From Zopfochytrium polystomum (Eukaryota > Chytridiomycota > Chytridiomycetes > Chytridiales > Chytridiaceae), in NCBI GenBank assembly GCA_025765615.1, contig JAIVFJ010000145.1, forward strand, positions 1-64,000: a stretch of DNA of 64,000 nt. Reading direction: 5' to 3'. The first letter of the stretch is position 1. Each line of letters opens with the position of its first letter. Made by a program: the position numbers and the translations under genes. The notes under the pieces are model-generated. The model searched no databases and was not told the DNA's origin. It saw only the letters and a list, made by a program, of their open reading frames with translations. Shown one piece after another: positions 7,614-18,769 of the stretch.

Positions 7614-9919
7614 TCACCCGCTGCTCCGCAAGGCGCGCAACACCACCGCAAAGACCTTCATGAACGCGAGGTACTCGGTCTCGGACAGTTCGTTGCGAGC
7701 CGATCGCGCCGCCTCGTACCGCGCAACGTACAGTTGCGCTACCCCCCGCGTCCACCACGCCCTGCGCCGCCAAGTGTGTCAGCAGCGCGTGTGCCGGCGA
7801 GGGCGAAGATGGTGACGACAACGACGATGAGGACGGCGGCGGAGAGGACGAGGAGTCGGGCGGCGCCGGAGGTAGTGAAGACGTCGGCGACAACGGGAGG
7901 GATACGCGGGTCGCTGCGACAGATTCTGGAGTGGAAGACGACAGGTCAGCGTGTGCTATTAAAGAAGTGCAGGAGGGAGAGAGAGGGAGAGAGTGATATG
8001 AGAGAGATGTGTGTGTGTGTGTGTGTGTGTGTGTGAGTGAGAGCGAGAGAAACCTATAATGTCGAGTGACTGGATGACTGCCGACTTGAAGTGCACGGGC
8101 TCGGTGCGGCCCGCTGAATAAATGACAAGGAAAAAATGAGCTCAAGATTTGCTGGTAAGATTTGAAATGCAAGGTCTCACCCACGCGGCCGTAGCCGTCG
8201 ATACGGCGATCCTCGTCCCGCGGCTTGATGATTGACCGCACGCGTGTAGCCTCCGAAAACCCATCCTGGATGTCCTGGTACACAGCCTTTCGCAAGTTGC
8301 GGGTTGTGTGTGTAAGTTTATTCGTGAGCTTCTCTTTTCGGAAAAGGATAGCAATCTCACCGCTGGTAAATCCGACTTATTGATTGGCATGTAGAGCTTT
8401 GGGATGTCAAAGAGTGCGCGCTGAGTCAAAATCTTGCGCGCGGACAGTATAGAGACGGATCCAATGAACTGGTGTGTGGAAGTATTCGCGTGTGTGTGTG
8501 TGTGTGCATGGGTTGTTTGTTTGTGAAGGTAAGTGTTGACAGAGACGGGCTTTTGGTCGTTCAAAACGAAGAGGTTACCATGACGCCAGCGGCAATGCCG
8601 ATCATGAGAGAGTACTTTGGCGAGTACGTCGCGCCAAGGTTCAGGATGCGGACAATCACGTCCATGCTGCACACACCGAGAATGACAAAGGCGGTGAAGA
8701 AGAAGAGCGCTAGCGACGACACATTCGTAGGGTTGAACGACCGCGCCGATCGCGCCCGCTTCGTTCCTGGGTCCGCCGCAATGTTGTTGGTGTTTACATG
8801 GGTATTTATGTGGGTGCCCTGGCCGTTACCGGCGACGGTCGCCGCGTTCCCAGCGTGGGAGCGCCGGAACAAGAAGCCTGTCTGCACTGTGGAGGCCGCA
8901 GCAGCCGCTGGTTTGCCCCGGAACCGACCGAGGGGCGCGTCGACGGCGTTTAACACCGGTGGAGCCGCGTCCGCCTCCGCCGCCAAGTGCCGAAACGACG
9001 CCGCTGCTGACGACGACGGCGCGGCCGACCACGCGGACGATGTCGAAGCGTATGCGGCAGTGTCAACTGCCTCCGTGCCCGCTTGCCGCTCGTGCAGCTG
9101 CGAGGTGCTGACGCTGCCACTGCCAACGGTGCTGCGCGTCCACTGGCGGTCGGTCGTCGCGAGCGACGTCTTACCCCCCGCGATCGCGGCACCTACGGCT
9201 GGACCGTCACTGTGGACAATGACCGAGCCGGAGCTGACACCGTATGGGCCCGATGACGTCGTGGACGGCGCGTTGGTCGAGAGTGCAGACGACGAGAATG
9301 CCGAGGTCGACGCCGCCGATGCGTTGCGCTGAACAGTCGGGCCACGGGGCGATGGCGCGTGCGGCATCGACGACGACCCCAGTATCGCCCGTTGGGGGGC
9401 GGCGGTGGGGTGGGGGCGGACGGCGGACGACGGCAGCGTTGGAGGCGGGGTGGGTGCGTTGACGGCGGCGCCGGGCGGAGAGGAACGTGCCGCTGGGCCG
9501 CTGGCGTCGCGGAGGCGAAGAAGCCGCTGGTGTTGGCCAATCCGCTGTCGCCTCCGTCGCAGAGTGCCGGTGTCGTTGTCGTTGTTCCTGTCGTTGTTGT
9601 TCCCGTCGTCGTACTCGTCGTAGCCATCGTCGTCGTCGTCATCGTCATTACCATCGTCGTCCTCTTCGTCCTCGTCGTCAACGTCTTCGTAATCTTCGTC
9701 GTCGCCAGAGTCTTCCTCCTCATAGGCGCCGGCCTCGCCGTCGCTGTCGTCATCATCGTGGGCGTCGTCGTCATCGTCGTACCGACCGCGATCGCGGTCG
9801 CGATCTGTTGTTCGGTTGGATCGACGACGATCCGGTTGCGACGACGATCGGAGGGGTGGCGGCGGGCCGGACGCCAGGAGCTCCCGCCTCTGCAGAAACT
9901 GGCGCTGCGGCTGCTGCAT
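7614..9919 (-). CDS. DLT1-family (defect at low temperature) membrane protein with an acidic N-terminal extension
   Basis: Five exons on the minus strand: 9919-8579, 8468-8361, 8286-8181, 8113-8054, 7955-7614. All introns are GT-AG and phases agree. The conserved part begins with two membrane segments (SSLALFFFTAFVILGV and YSLMIGIAAGVMV...FIGSVSIL). It continues with RKILTQRALFDIPKLYMPI, KSDLPA, AVYQDIQDGFSEATRVRSI and GYGRV, then VHFKSAVIQSLDII, and ends with LYVARYEAARSARNELSETEY and FMKVFAVVLRAL. This order is that of fungal DLT1 proteins, whose molecular function is unclear to me. About 380 residues of low complexity, including a long Asp/Glu run, precede the first membrane segment, which is unusual. 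The last exon changes frame at a run of six C (7742-7747). Either one base is extra or a further small intron exists. Confidence 0.7.
8008..8034. repeat. (TG)n microsatellite in an intron
   Basis: A pure TG run of about 27 bp within the fourth intron of the DLT1-like gene. A similar GT tract occurs at about 8489-8506 in the first intron. Confidence 0.85.
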
Positions 9920-10432
9920 CTTATTGGCTTGTGGCAGGAGCTGCTGCTATTGCTCCGACGAGGACAGCTGGTTGTTTGGCTTGGGGTTGGGCGGCGGCCG
10001 GCTGTTGACTTGCTGGTTGGTGTTGGTTCGCTCAAGTCTTCAAAAAAGGAGTTACGGCGGAGATCGACGAGAGTTCACGATGACGGCTGTCCAATCAACA
10101 GCCAGCCGAATATTAAAAAAAAAAAAAAAAAACAAAAAAAAAACAAAAAAAAAAAAAAAACACTGGCCAGTCAATTCACAATCAAAATTAAGTAAATAAT
10201 AAAACTGCAAAACCAGCAGCAACACACACTCACTCACACATTCGTCGTGTTTTGGTCGGGAAGCATTATCAATTTATTTACTGTAAAACAATAACAACAC
10301 TAATGACCGCAACTGCAACTGGCAAAAGGAGGTCGACTGCCACAACCTCCCCAACCGGCCATCTTGCCTTTGCCAAGGAAAGGACTCTCTGTTGCTCGAC
10401 CCAAACCACCTCCACTTGTCCCCGCATTTAAG
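9920..10432. other. Intergenic with an A-rich tract
   Basis: Separates the start of the DLT1-like gene from the stop of the kinase fusion gene. A nearly pure A tract with a few C interruptions lies at about 10117-10160. It may hold the promoter of the downstream gene and the 3' UTR of the upstream gene. No further gene is recognised. Confidence 0.5.
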
Positions 10433-12794
10433 TCAAGGAACTTCGATCCGCTGAAGCCTCCGCAAACATTCCTTAAACTCTGGCCTCCTCTTCGGGTCCT
10501 GGTCCCAGCAGTCGCGGACGAGACGCGCAAACTCAGGCGGCCAGCTGCGGCCGACTTCAAGCCTACGCCCAGCCAGTACTTCGCTGCAGATGACCCCGAG
10601 GTCGACGCCGAGCCACGGCTTCTTGCGCCACGCGACCTCCCACATGATAACAGCGAACGCAAACACGTCGACCTTGGTCGATGCCGGCGGCACGTCGTCA
10701 ATCATCAGCTCCGGCGGCATCCAGTGGATCGTGCCGCCGTGCGCCGCTCCGCCACCACCCGCTGTCCCTGTCGACTCACCCCCGCCCCCTCCGCCGCTGT
10801 TCCCGTCCGCGCCGCCCCAACTGTCGCCAGCGCCACCGGCGCCGCCGCCGCCCCCGCCGCCGCCGCCACGCCCGGCAAGGATATCGAGCACGCGGCGACG
10901 CTGCCCGGCGACCGTCGCAGCGATGCCAAAGTCTGCGACTTTGCACGTCCAGTCGTCAGCGATAAGGAGGTTCAGACTCTTGAGGTCGAGGTGGACGACG
11001 GTGGGGCGGCAGGCGTGGAGGAAGGACATGCCCGCCGCCGCGTCGAGGAGGATTGATTTCTTGCGAGCGGGGGCGAGGTCGGAAGCGGGGGCGGCGGCGA
11101 GGACGTGGAAGAGCGAGCCGCGAGCGAGCAGCTCGTTGACGAGAAACGGGCGGGACGGCGGGTCGCAGCCGAAGCCGAGGAGGTGGATGACGTTCTTGTG
11201 CCGCAGCGACATGAGCATGGCGGCCTCGATGGTGAAGGACGCGAAGGGGTTGGCCTGGTGCGAGGGCGCTGCGTCTTCGGCCGCCGGGATTTTGTAGCAT
11301 TTGACGGCGACGGGGAGGTCGCGCCAGTCGCAACGGAATACGTCCGACTCAACGCCGCCGCCCAGACGGTTCTTGAAGACGAGCTCGTCCGACTGCAGCG
11401 CCGCCGTCTTGTCGCGCGCTCCAACCACTTCCATGAAGCGCTCCAGACCCTTTTGCACGACGTCGTCCATTCGGTCGAGGCTTTCGATGGGGCAGGACAG
11501 CGCCGCAGATAGAGCGTTCACTCGTTCGGGTATCGCCCGTGATTGCTCAAGAACGACGTGCTTATGATTGTTGTTGTTGTTGTTGTTGAGACGGGAAACG
11601 GGTATGTTCATGAAGCCGAAACACTTGTTAATTTTGCTCATACGGTGGAAACGTTCATCAACTCCACATCGCACTACAATATTCTGCCACACATTATGCT
11701 GTTATTCGAACGCCGGGCTCCGGAGACCCTGAACTCACTTTGTAATGGATCTTTCCCCTTTCGACGACAAAGATACCGGGGACCTGAAATGACGCCGACG
11801 ACTTTGACGGGTTCTGCGGCAGCACGGCCTCGAGCTCGTTCCAAAGGAAGAAGCGGACGTCCTTGATGACAGCGGGTCCCTTTTTGTACTTGATCGGCGC
11901 CGATTTCGCCTTTCCTATGTGGCTCTTGCCGAACATTTTCTGGTATTTTTTTTGTTTTTTATCGTTGGCGGAAAGGTATTTAGCAAGGCAAGCGGTCACC
12001 TGCTAGAGAACACTCCCGATTAAGATTTGCCGTAACTTCATACCAGGGTCATACTCCTCACAAAATGCCCAATAACCTGCAACTTGTTGATATTGTTATG
12101 CAGCCCGAAAAAAGCGTAACTCGCGCGCTTCACGTCGAGGTAGATCTCGCCAGGGAGGATTCCGGCTTGCCTCGGATGGGCGTCGCCGCCGCCGCCACCC
12201 GCGGGGTGAAGCGACCGCAGCCAGAAAGCAAAGCTGTTGAGAAACGACTGCACCTCGCTCAGGTTTTCGTGGCACGTGATGAAGATGGTGCGCACATTTG
12301 AGCGCTGCAGGACGGGCCGCAAGTGCGCAAACAGGATAAAGTAGCTGGTGCTGGTTGTTGTAGGGGTCGGAGCAAAAAGCGACAGTGTGTGGTGTGAGTT
12401 GGCTGTGTAGGGCGTGGGGGGTTTTCCCCCATTTCCATTTCACCCTCTTCCTCCGCAGCTGTCCAGCGATCCTCGCACCTCTCCCCGTCACCCTCATCAC
12501 CGCGCCAACAAGCTGCCGCGCACCTCTCTCAATCAAACGTTTGCGCGACAAACCGCACCAGGTTGCGCACTCGAAGCGCCGCATGAAGACAAGCAGGGTG
12601 CGCTGGTCGCCGCAAATATCGCGGATGGAGCGTTTTTCTCCAGACAAGCTGGTAACGTAGACGCTAGCAGCGACATCCCAGTCAATCTCGTCCTCGACCG
12701 CGCCGGCTGGGTGACCAGCAGTCGTCGCAGACGGCTCCTTTTTGGCGGCTGCGGCGACGGCGGCGGTCGACTCGTCGTGGATGGGGACTGCCAT
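10433..12794 (-). CDS. Predicted fusion of a peroxiredoxin-like (AAED1/PRXL2-type) domain and a TKL protein kinase
   Basis: Four exons: 12794-12559, 12350-12077, 11999-11739, 11683-10433 (introns of 208, 77 and 55 bp). Phases agree and give 673 residues. Residues about 40-290 match thioredoxin-like AAED1/PRXL2 proteins: a CxxC site CATC (residues 76-79, created across intron 1), VRTIFITC, YLDVKRASYAFFGL and VPGIFVVERGKIHY. Exon 4 opens with the end of that domain and runs on, without a stop or credible splice site, through an Asn run and a helical linker into a TKL kinase (about 360-670). The kinase has GGGVES loop, VAVK lysine (385), HLDLKSLN, DFG (508), WMPPEL, DVFAFAVIMWEV and CWDQDPKRRP. 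HLD replaces HRD, making it a non-RD kinase. A Gly/Ser/Ala-rich insert of about 50 residues splits the activation loop. Separate genes are possible if an undetected promoter and start lie in exon 4. Confidence 0.72.
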
Positions 12795-12888
12795 GTTGGT
12801 GGAGACGGAGAGGAACCTTTGGTGGATGACTAGAAACACGGATGAAAGTTGAGATGAGATTGCGCTGAGCGAGTGAGAGGGTGCGAGT

Positions 12889-12906
12889 GTGTGTGTGTGT
12901 GTGTGT
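12889..12906. repeat. (GT)n microsatellite
   Basis: A GT run about 95 bp upstream of the kinase fusion start codon. A second one lies at about 13264-13276, and a (CAGA/CAGG)n tetranucleotide stretch is at 13113-13136. Confidence 0.75.
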
Positions 12907-13764
12907 CTGGGAGCGATCGAAACCACGACCCTCGCGTAGTGAACAGTTTTTCCTGTTTCCTTTCGCGTTGTCGCTTTGGCGCGTGCGGTTCAAGGTTGGT
13001 GTTGTCCAGACGCGATTGGTTTGGTGGTCTTCGCGCCCTCCCTCTATTCCACGAAATTTTTTCGCTCTGCGCGTGGGGTTGTCAATGTGGCAAAGAACGC
13101 CACGCGCGGAGTCAGGCAGACAGGCAGACAGACAGAACCATTGGAAGCGCTTTCCACATGGAAGACAAAGAACAAAGAGAAGAAAAGAGAGGATGGGAGA
13201 GAGAGAAAGCGAAACAGGAGTGAGAGGGTAGGAGAAAGAGAAACACCGAGAGACAGAGAGAGAGTGTGTGTGTGTGGGGCAACTGAAAAGGCTGTCGCCT
13301 CATAGAATCTGCAACAGTTGAGTGTGGCTCGATGAGTTCAGTAGAATGAGTAGCGCTCCGCAGGATTGAAAGGATGCGGGAAAAGGGCAAAATGGAACTT
13401 CTAGGCATGGACGAATGAGTGGAGATCAGTCCCCAAGATTTAGACGGAAGATGCAATAAAGGAGAAGGCAGTCGTGAAGAAGACTGTGTAAGGGCACAAG
13501 CACACACTCCTTTCCTCACTTTTCTCAACCAAGACCAAAAAAAAAGAAAACAGAAGAAAAAAATAGTCAAGAAAGAGCGAGGGGGAACAACCCTGATGGG
13601 GATTGCGGCAGCCAAAGGAACTCAAAGGCTCATCTGGCCGCAGCCCTCACAAGAGCGACAACGGTCAGAGGTTAATATCCGCTGGGTGGGGGGCCAGGGC
13701 GGTCTGGCGACTCTATCGTTCCTCCCTAGTCCTTACAATTCTGGTTCGTTTCTCATCGTTCTCT
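12907..13764. other. Intergenic and probable promoter of the kinase fusion gene
   Basis: About 860 bp between the start of the kinase fusion gene and the stop codon of the monooxygenase. It is rich in purine repeats (AGAGAG, AGACAG) with a CAGACAGACAG stretch near 13120. No gene is supported. Confidence 0.5.
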
Positions 13765-16700
13765 TTACATCTTGACCGGCATCAGACTTGGCAGTCCGCT
13801 CTTCACGGCCCCGCGTGTAAGCATCTGCGCATAGGAGCTTCGAGTCCAGCCCGTTGGGGTGTAGTACCGACCGAGCCTCATCAGGCCCCGGACGATCGCA
13901 CTCTCGCTGCGGTCCCAGCCGCCCTCAGCGCGCGCCTCCTTCATGGCGCTCGCTGCCAACGCGCAACGCTCCTTGTCCATCTCCCCGGCCATGCGGCGCA
14001 GTGACTCTGCGGGCGGCGTCGCGGGCGACGCGAGGTATTTTGCGAGAAGCTTGGCGAGTAGCACTGCATCCGTCAGAGCCAGGTTCGCACCGAGCCCTCC
14101 CGACGCCGTCACGGCGAGCGGATGAGCCGCGTCGCCGATTAGCATGATCCGACCGACGTGGTTCATCTTGAGGTCCGAATAAGATCCGTTGCCGCCAGAT
14201 GACCCGCCGCCGCTGACGTCGAACGGGTCTCCAAAAAGGGTCGTGACTGGAGAAGTCGCGGCCGCTGCCACAGATGCCACCGTTGACGTCACCGGGATGG
14301 GGAGGGAAAGCGTGTCGAGAGGGTCATCGGCCAGGTCGTGGAGGTCCACAATCGCTGTCAGCTTCGGGTCGGTACGCGCCATGATGGCGTGGCACGGGTG
14401 CGGAAGGGGAAAGTTTTGTGACAAGCGGAGCGCAAGCGTCCGCACTTCCGCACCTGAGAGCGGCTCCTGTGGGCCGAATAGATTGGGGACGGAGGAAGGC
14501 GCTGCGACAGGGTTGAAGGGAAGCGGCTCCAGAGGCATGCTGACGCGCTTGGGGTTGCGAGGGTTGCCGGTCGGGGACGTGGGCGAGTCCCGAAGGCCGG
14601 AAAGCTTTTCTTGTAAGGACGGGTCGGACAAGTTTACGGCGGCCACGCCTCGACTGCGACGACCACCGGGGGGTGACCGATCCCCTGATGTCCCTTCCCC
14701 AACGCTATCCATTGTGTTTGAACGTCCACTTGAACGCAAACCGCCGCCAAGCCGCCGCCCTAGGGACAGAGTTGCGGGATTTGGCGGTGGGGATGCATTC
14801 TTCGCCATGGGAGGCATGGTGAGGTCGTCGTCTTCATCACCGTCATCATTCGGTTCTGGCGAGTACCGCGCCGGAAGATCACGCGACCCCCACTTGTCCT
14901 CTGCGGATCGCGAGTCTGTCTGAATTCCCGATAGAGAGGAAAGGGAAGATTGGTTCTGTTGAGCTAGAACGAGTATACTTTGGCGCGGGTTCTTAGCAAT
15001 AGACTCTGAGAGAAGCCGCCGCGTCTTTTGCATTGTGAAGTCGCCCGCATGCTTGTTGGGTTCTGACTGTGCTGCCAAAAGAGACCATCCCAGCATGCCG
15101 TTGCCAAGATGCGTAACAGAGAAAGACATCCCTTTTCCAACAATTGCGTTGGCTCGACCGTCCGGGCAATACTCATGGACGTCATCTCGGAGTAGGTCTG
15201 GGATTGGTGTCCCGTTTTCGAGCGAGTCCGGTGTGTCGACAGGTGGAACATGAAGTCGGGTGATGCCGTGGATGACGCAAGCGCCAGCGTGAGAGAGGTT
15301 GTGCCGTGCGGGACTGGAAAGAAGCGGGAAGATGCGGGACGGTCCACCATCCTGGTAGAGAAGCTTTCTTGTCGTGGAGTTTGCGCCATCGGCACCAACC
15401 AGCATGAACCCTCGCTCCACTCGCCCACTTGCAAATTCTGCAACCACGTCGCCTGTGGACGAGTCAAAAGAGAACGACTCGAGCTTCTCGCCCAGGTTGA
15501 GCTCAGGAAGGAGGTCGGCGAACCCTTCGTTCTCAAACCACCGGCCCTGGGCAAGATCGGCGTCGAGGTCGTCGATGTGATCAGGAACGAGATCGCTGTT
15601 GTTTGCGGACGTGGGCAGATAGTCGTCGCCGTACACGAGGTCCTCCCTCGCGCCAGAGATGGCCAGCATCAGCAGCCGCAGCAGATCGCAGCGACGGGTG
15701 GCGACCATGGGCGGGATGGCCGAGTCGAGGCCGATCTCTGCGTCGATCGGGTCCTTAGTCCGATCGGCGGGAGGCCATTGCACGATGACTTCGTCTGTTT
15801 CGGTCTCGCGCGACTGCACCAGAGCACGGAGGGCAAAGTGGTTAGATAGGCTTCTCCAGCGAGTGTGTGTGTTGTGTACGAGTGTGTGTGTGTGCGTGTG
15901 TGTGTGTGTGTGTGGGTTGAGTGAGTGAGTGAGTGAGCCCGAGTGAGCAGCCGATCAGCGGCTCAGCTCAACCTCACTGTCACTCATTCGTGGCAGACAG
16001 AGGCAGACACACACAGAGACAAGCCCAAAAGGCAGGAATTAAGGGGTGGTGGGCAGAATAGGGTGGGAGACAGAGCGGCCCTGCCAGTGACGCAACACAG
16101 GACCAGGACGGCTTCTTCACTGCGGATAGTTCAGAGGAGGGCGGAGGGAGGGCCGATTGAAGGGCGAGGAAGGTAGGTAGGTAAAGGGCGAGGTCGAAAT
16201 GCATGCGGCAGGCGTGGATGGACGAGGAGGGAAACGAAAAACCGCATTCCCACGATCTGATCTGTGGATCTGGCGCACTCGAACAAAAGAAGAAGGAGCA
16301 GAGAGCACGAAGAAGTCCGCTTCTTTGGGATATTTTGGGCGGAGATGTGAATATGCACTCCCAATCTACGAGGACGTGGAGGAAGGCGGCGGACGCAAAC
16401 TGGCGTGACCGACTGACTCACTATCTGACTGACGTACGTACCGTAAAGTACAGCAGCGGCGAGGCGATCTTGCTGAGGCGGCCCCCTATGCCCATCTCCA
16501 GCAGCACCTCGACGGCCCAGCGCCACAGCACATAGTGTGGGCCCGCCTCCGAGTAGGCCTCTGGCGGGCACTCGTCGAAGATGACGGGGATCAGCTGCAG
16601 GCCGGTGGAGCGGGCGGCCCGCTTCAGCGCCAGTGCGAGGGTCAGCCCGGCGACGCCGCCGCCGATGATCAGGATGCGCCTGCCGGCGCTGCCGCCATTG

Positions 16701-16780
16701 GAGGCGGTGCCGGTGCCGTCGCCGCCGCCGCCGCCACTGGCAGTCCCGTTGCTGTTGCTGCTGCCGTTGGTGATGCCCAT
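13765..16780 (-). CDS. FAD-dependent monooxygenase (PF01494-type) with a large low-complexity insert
   Basis: Two exons, 16780-16442 and 15813-13765 (intron 628 bp, phase 0), encoding 795 residues. The N-terminal Rossmann motif GGGVAGL (residues 40-45) binds the FAD ADP moiety. GADGANSTTRKLL (about 253) is the DG motif. IGDAAHPLAVTASGGLGANLALTDA (about 672) is the GD motif that contacts the flavin ribityl chain. All three FAD fingerprints are present, so it should be able to hydroxylate a substrate using NAD(P)H and oxygen. The substrate cannot be told. Between the DG and GD motifs there are roughly 250 residues of Ser/Pro/Arg-rich low complexity, and the usual family length is 400-500. The C-terminus is basic and not obviously membrane-spanning. 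Confidence 0.85.
15865..15916. repeat. GT-rich microsatellite in the monooxygenase intron
   Basis: Two runs of (GT)n separated by short interruptions inside the 628 bp intron, close to its 3' end in gene orientation. Confidence 0.75.
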
Positions 16781-17097
16781 TCCTCTAATATTTTATTATT
16801 TTGTTCTGCTTTTCCTTTGTTTCTTTTTTTTTTTTGTCTTTTTTCTTCTCTTTTTCGTTTATTTTTCCTTTTTCGGCAAAGAGTGAGGGAAAGGAGACAA
16901 AAGACAAAAATGACCTGTATTGGGCCTTCATTTATCGCTGTCCTCATCAGAGGTTAGGCCTTTGAAACAAATTCAGTGCGCCGGGAGGACATATGGCACA
17001 CACCCCCTTCATTTACAAAAATAGTTTTATTCACCAGGAGCGTCTGTCTACTTCATCGAGGAGTGTGCAGCATGATATTTGTCAGCAGCAGCAAGCG
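16781..17097. other. Intergenic upstream of the monooxygenase
   Basis: Contains a T-rich tract (about 16825-16870) directly upstream of the start codon and then sequence bordering the transposon fragment. It is a likely promoter. No other feature is seen. Confidence 0.45.
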
Positions 17098-17635
17098 TGG
17101 TGGTGGTGATGAAACAGGGGCATCTTGGAGGACGGGAGGAGGGTCCAGGGAATGGCCCCTCAGTGAGCCTGGACCTGGGAGTTTGGGTGCTTCCTTGGGC
17201 AGTCCTTGACAGCGTGGTCCTTGGAGCCACAGTAGAAACACAGTCCCTGCTGGGCCCTCCTTGTTTTCTCCTCTTGGCTCAGAGGACCTAGGAAGTGTCT
17301 CAACTGCATCCACTTGCATGGGTTCAGAAACTGTAAGAGCTTGAGGGACTGGGGTAGGTCTTGATGTTGTTCCTACTTGTCTTTGCTTCAGCCTCTTGGA
17401 GTAGAGTCTGTTGTCAATCTTGACGGCAAGGAGAATGTACTCTTCCAAGGTCTCAGGGATGTGCAGAGACTGGGAAAGCATGTCTTGGATGGACTCATGG
17501 AGACCATCATGGTACAGCTCCATCAGAGCTGCATCATTGTATCCAGAGTCTCTGGCTAGTTGCTTGAATTGGTTGGTGTAGGCCACACATGATTGTTTTC
17601 CTTGCTTGATGTGCTTGGATCTTGCTCTCCAACTA
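17098..17635 (-). pseudogene. Chromovirus gag fragment
   Basis: Matches the 3' half of the gag gene at 5365-6288: AYTNQFKQLARDSGYNDAALMELYHDG, SQSLHIPETLEEYILLA and a zinc knuckle region. The knuckle is disturbed by a frameshift (FLLWLQGPRCQ instead of the CCHC reading). Both ends are abrupt and no LTR is attached. It is a truncated, non-functional copy. Confidence 0.85.
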
Positions 17636-17735
17636 GCGCCCCTCGCCAGCGATGGGGGGGGAGAGAGAGAAGGGAGTCAGCTATGTAGGGGTTGGAAGTT
17701 CGCCAGCAGGGAACTTGCATGCAGAAACACCTGTG
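17636..17735 (-). repeat. Dispersed repeat fragment shared with 55483-55585
   Basis: Reading the reverse complement (GTTCCCTGCTGGCGAACTTC, CCCCTACATAG, TCTCTCCCCCC, CGCTGGCGA) gives the same order of words as the plus strand at 55483-55585. The family is unknown. Both copies sit next to retroelement pieces. Confidence 0.6.
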
Positions 17736-18769
17736 ATTGTACACGCACCCCGCCGGGCAGCGTCGGCACGATCACTCGACCAACAGGCTTTATCGCATTG
17801 CACTTGCACTCACACATCTCACTCTCACAGCAATAGGACTCAGGCAGGCACTTGTAGATCGAACTCTCAGGTGTCAGGGGCTGCACCGAGTGCAGCCACC
17901 AACACCCTCACAGGGACGGGAAGGTTGTCTGTCATCGTCGCCACCACCACCACCGTCGTTGCGGCAGGCGTGTGCCTGTGATCCTCACTCCAACGCAGAG
18001 CCAGCAGTGTCACACAGTCGGTGGTGGGGCCAGCTGCATTCCCCACCCGCAGCCCCTTAAGAGGAGCCCCTGAAGGAACCATGTACTCACCTGGGTGCGT
18101 ACCACCTCTCGCTACCCTCATTGTCACAAGCCAGATGGGTTTGAAGGGACTCTGTATTGGTGCCAAACGACAGAAATCAGATTGAAGAAAAAGGAAAAAG
18201 AGAAATGGCCCAAAACAGCTAGAGAGAAAATTGACAAGTCAACCCCCCTGACTTGGAGCATCCACCACAAATGCTCTAAGTCCCCCCAACCCTATGCGTG
18301 TATGTACAAGTGCCGAAAATAAATGATAAATTAGGCGGGCTTGAGGTACTGCCTGTCAGGCACCCCATCCCTAGGCAGTCAGGCAGTCTCCGTTAGTCAC
18401 TGAAAAAGAAAATATGTTGAGAAAACCCTGGTGCAGCAGAAACTGTTAAGACAAAAGTAGTAAAAGCAGGCCCAGTAATAAAGACGGGTTAGCCGCAAAT
18501 ACACTTTGATAAAGCCTTGGAAACTAAAGAACCGGGAATAATAATAGGGTTCTGATCCTTGTGGTTTTATGACAGGTTACGCTTGTTTTTGCAAATAAAA
18601 TCCCTAGACTTTATCACTGAGACCTCGTGTAGTCTCACAGCGGTGGGAAAGTGTGGCAGGAAAAGAAGGTTTCCTCCTACAAACAAATAATTTTGCTACC
18701 ATTTATATGTTGGTCATGTGCCATGGCAAATCAGAAAGCTTCAAGGTCCTAAGAGCGTTGTTCAGGTTT
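17736..18769. other. No gene recognised
   Basis: About 1 kb of non-coding-looking sequence after the repeat fragment. Polyadenylation-like AAATAAATGATAAA is at about 18319. Short open frames show no recognisable motif. It is probably older transposon debris. Confidence 0.4.

Noticed and set aside
8472..9332. Long plus-strand open frame of 286 codons
   Set aside because: It is the antisense shadow of exon 1 of the DLT1-like gene; its Ala/Asp composition mirrors the GC-rich coding strand.
9359..10195. Plus-strand frame rich in Val/Ile that looks like a multi-helix membrane protein
   Set aside because: It is the complement of the Asp/Glu codon repeats in the DLT1-like gene, which always reads as Val/Ile runs.
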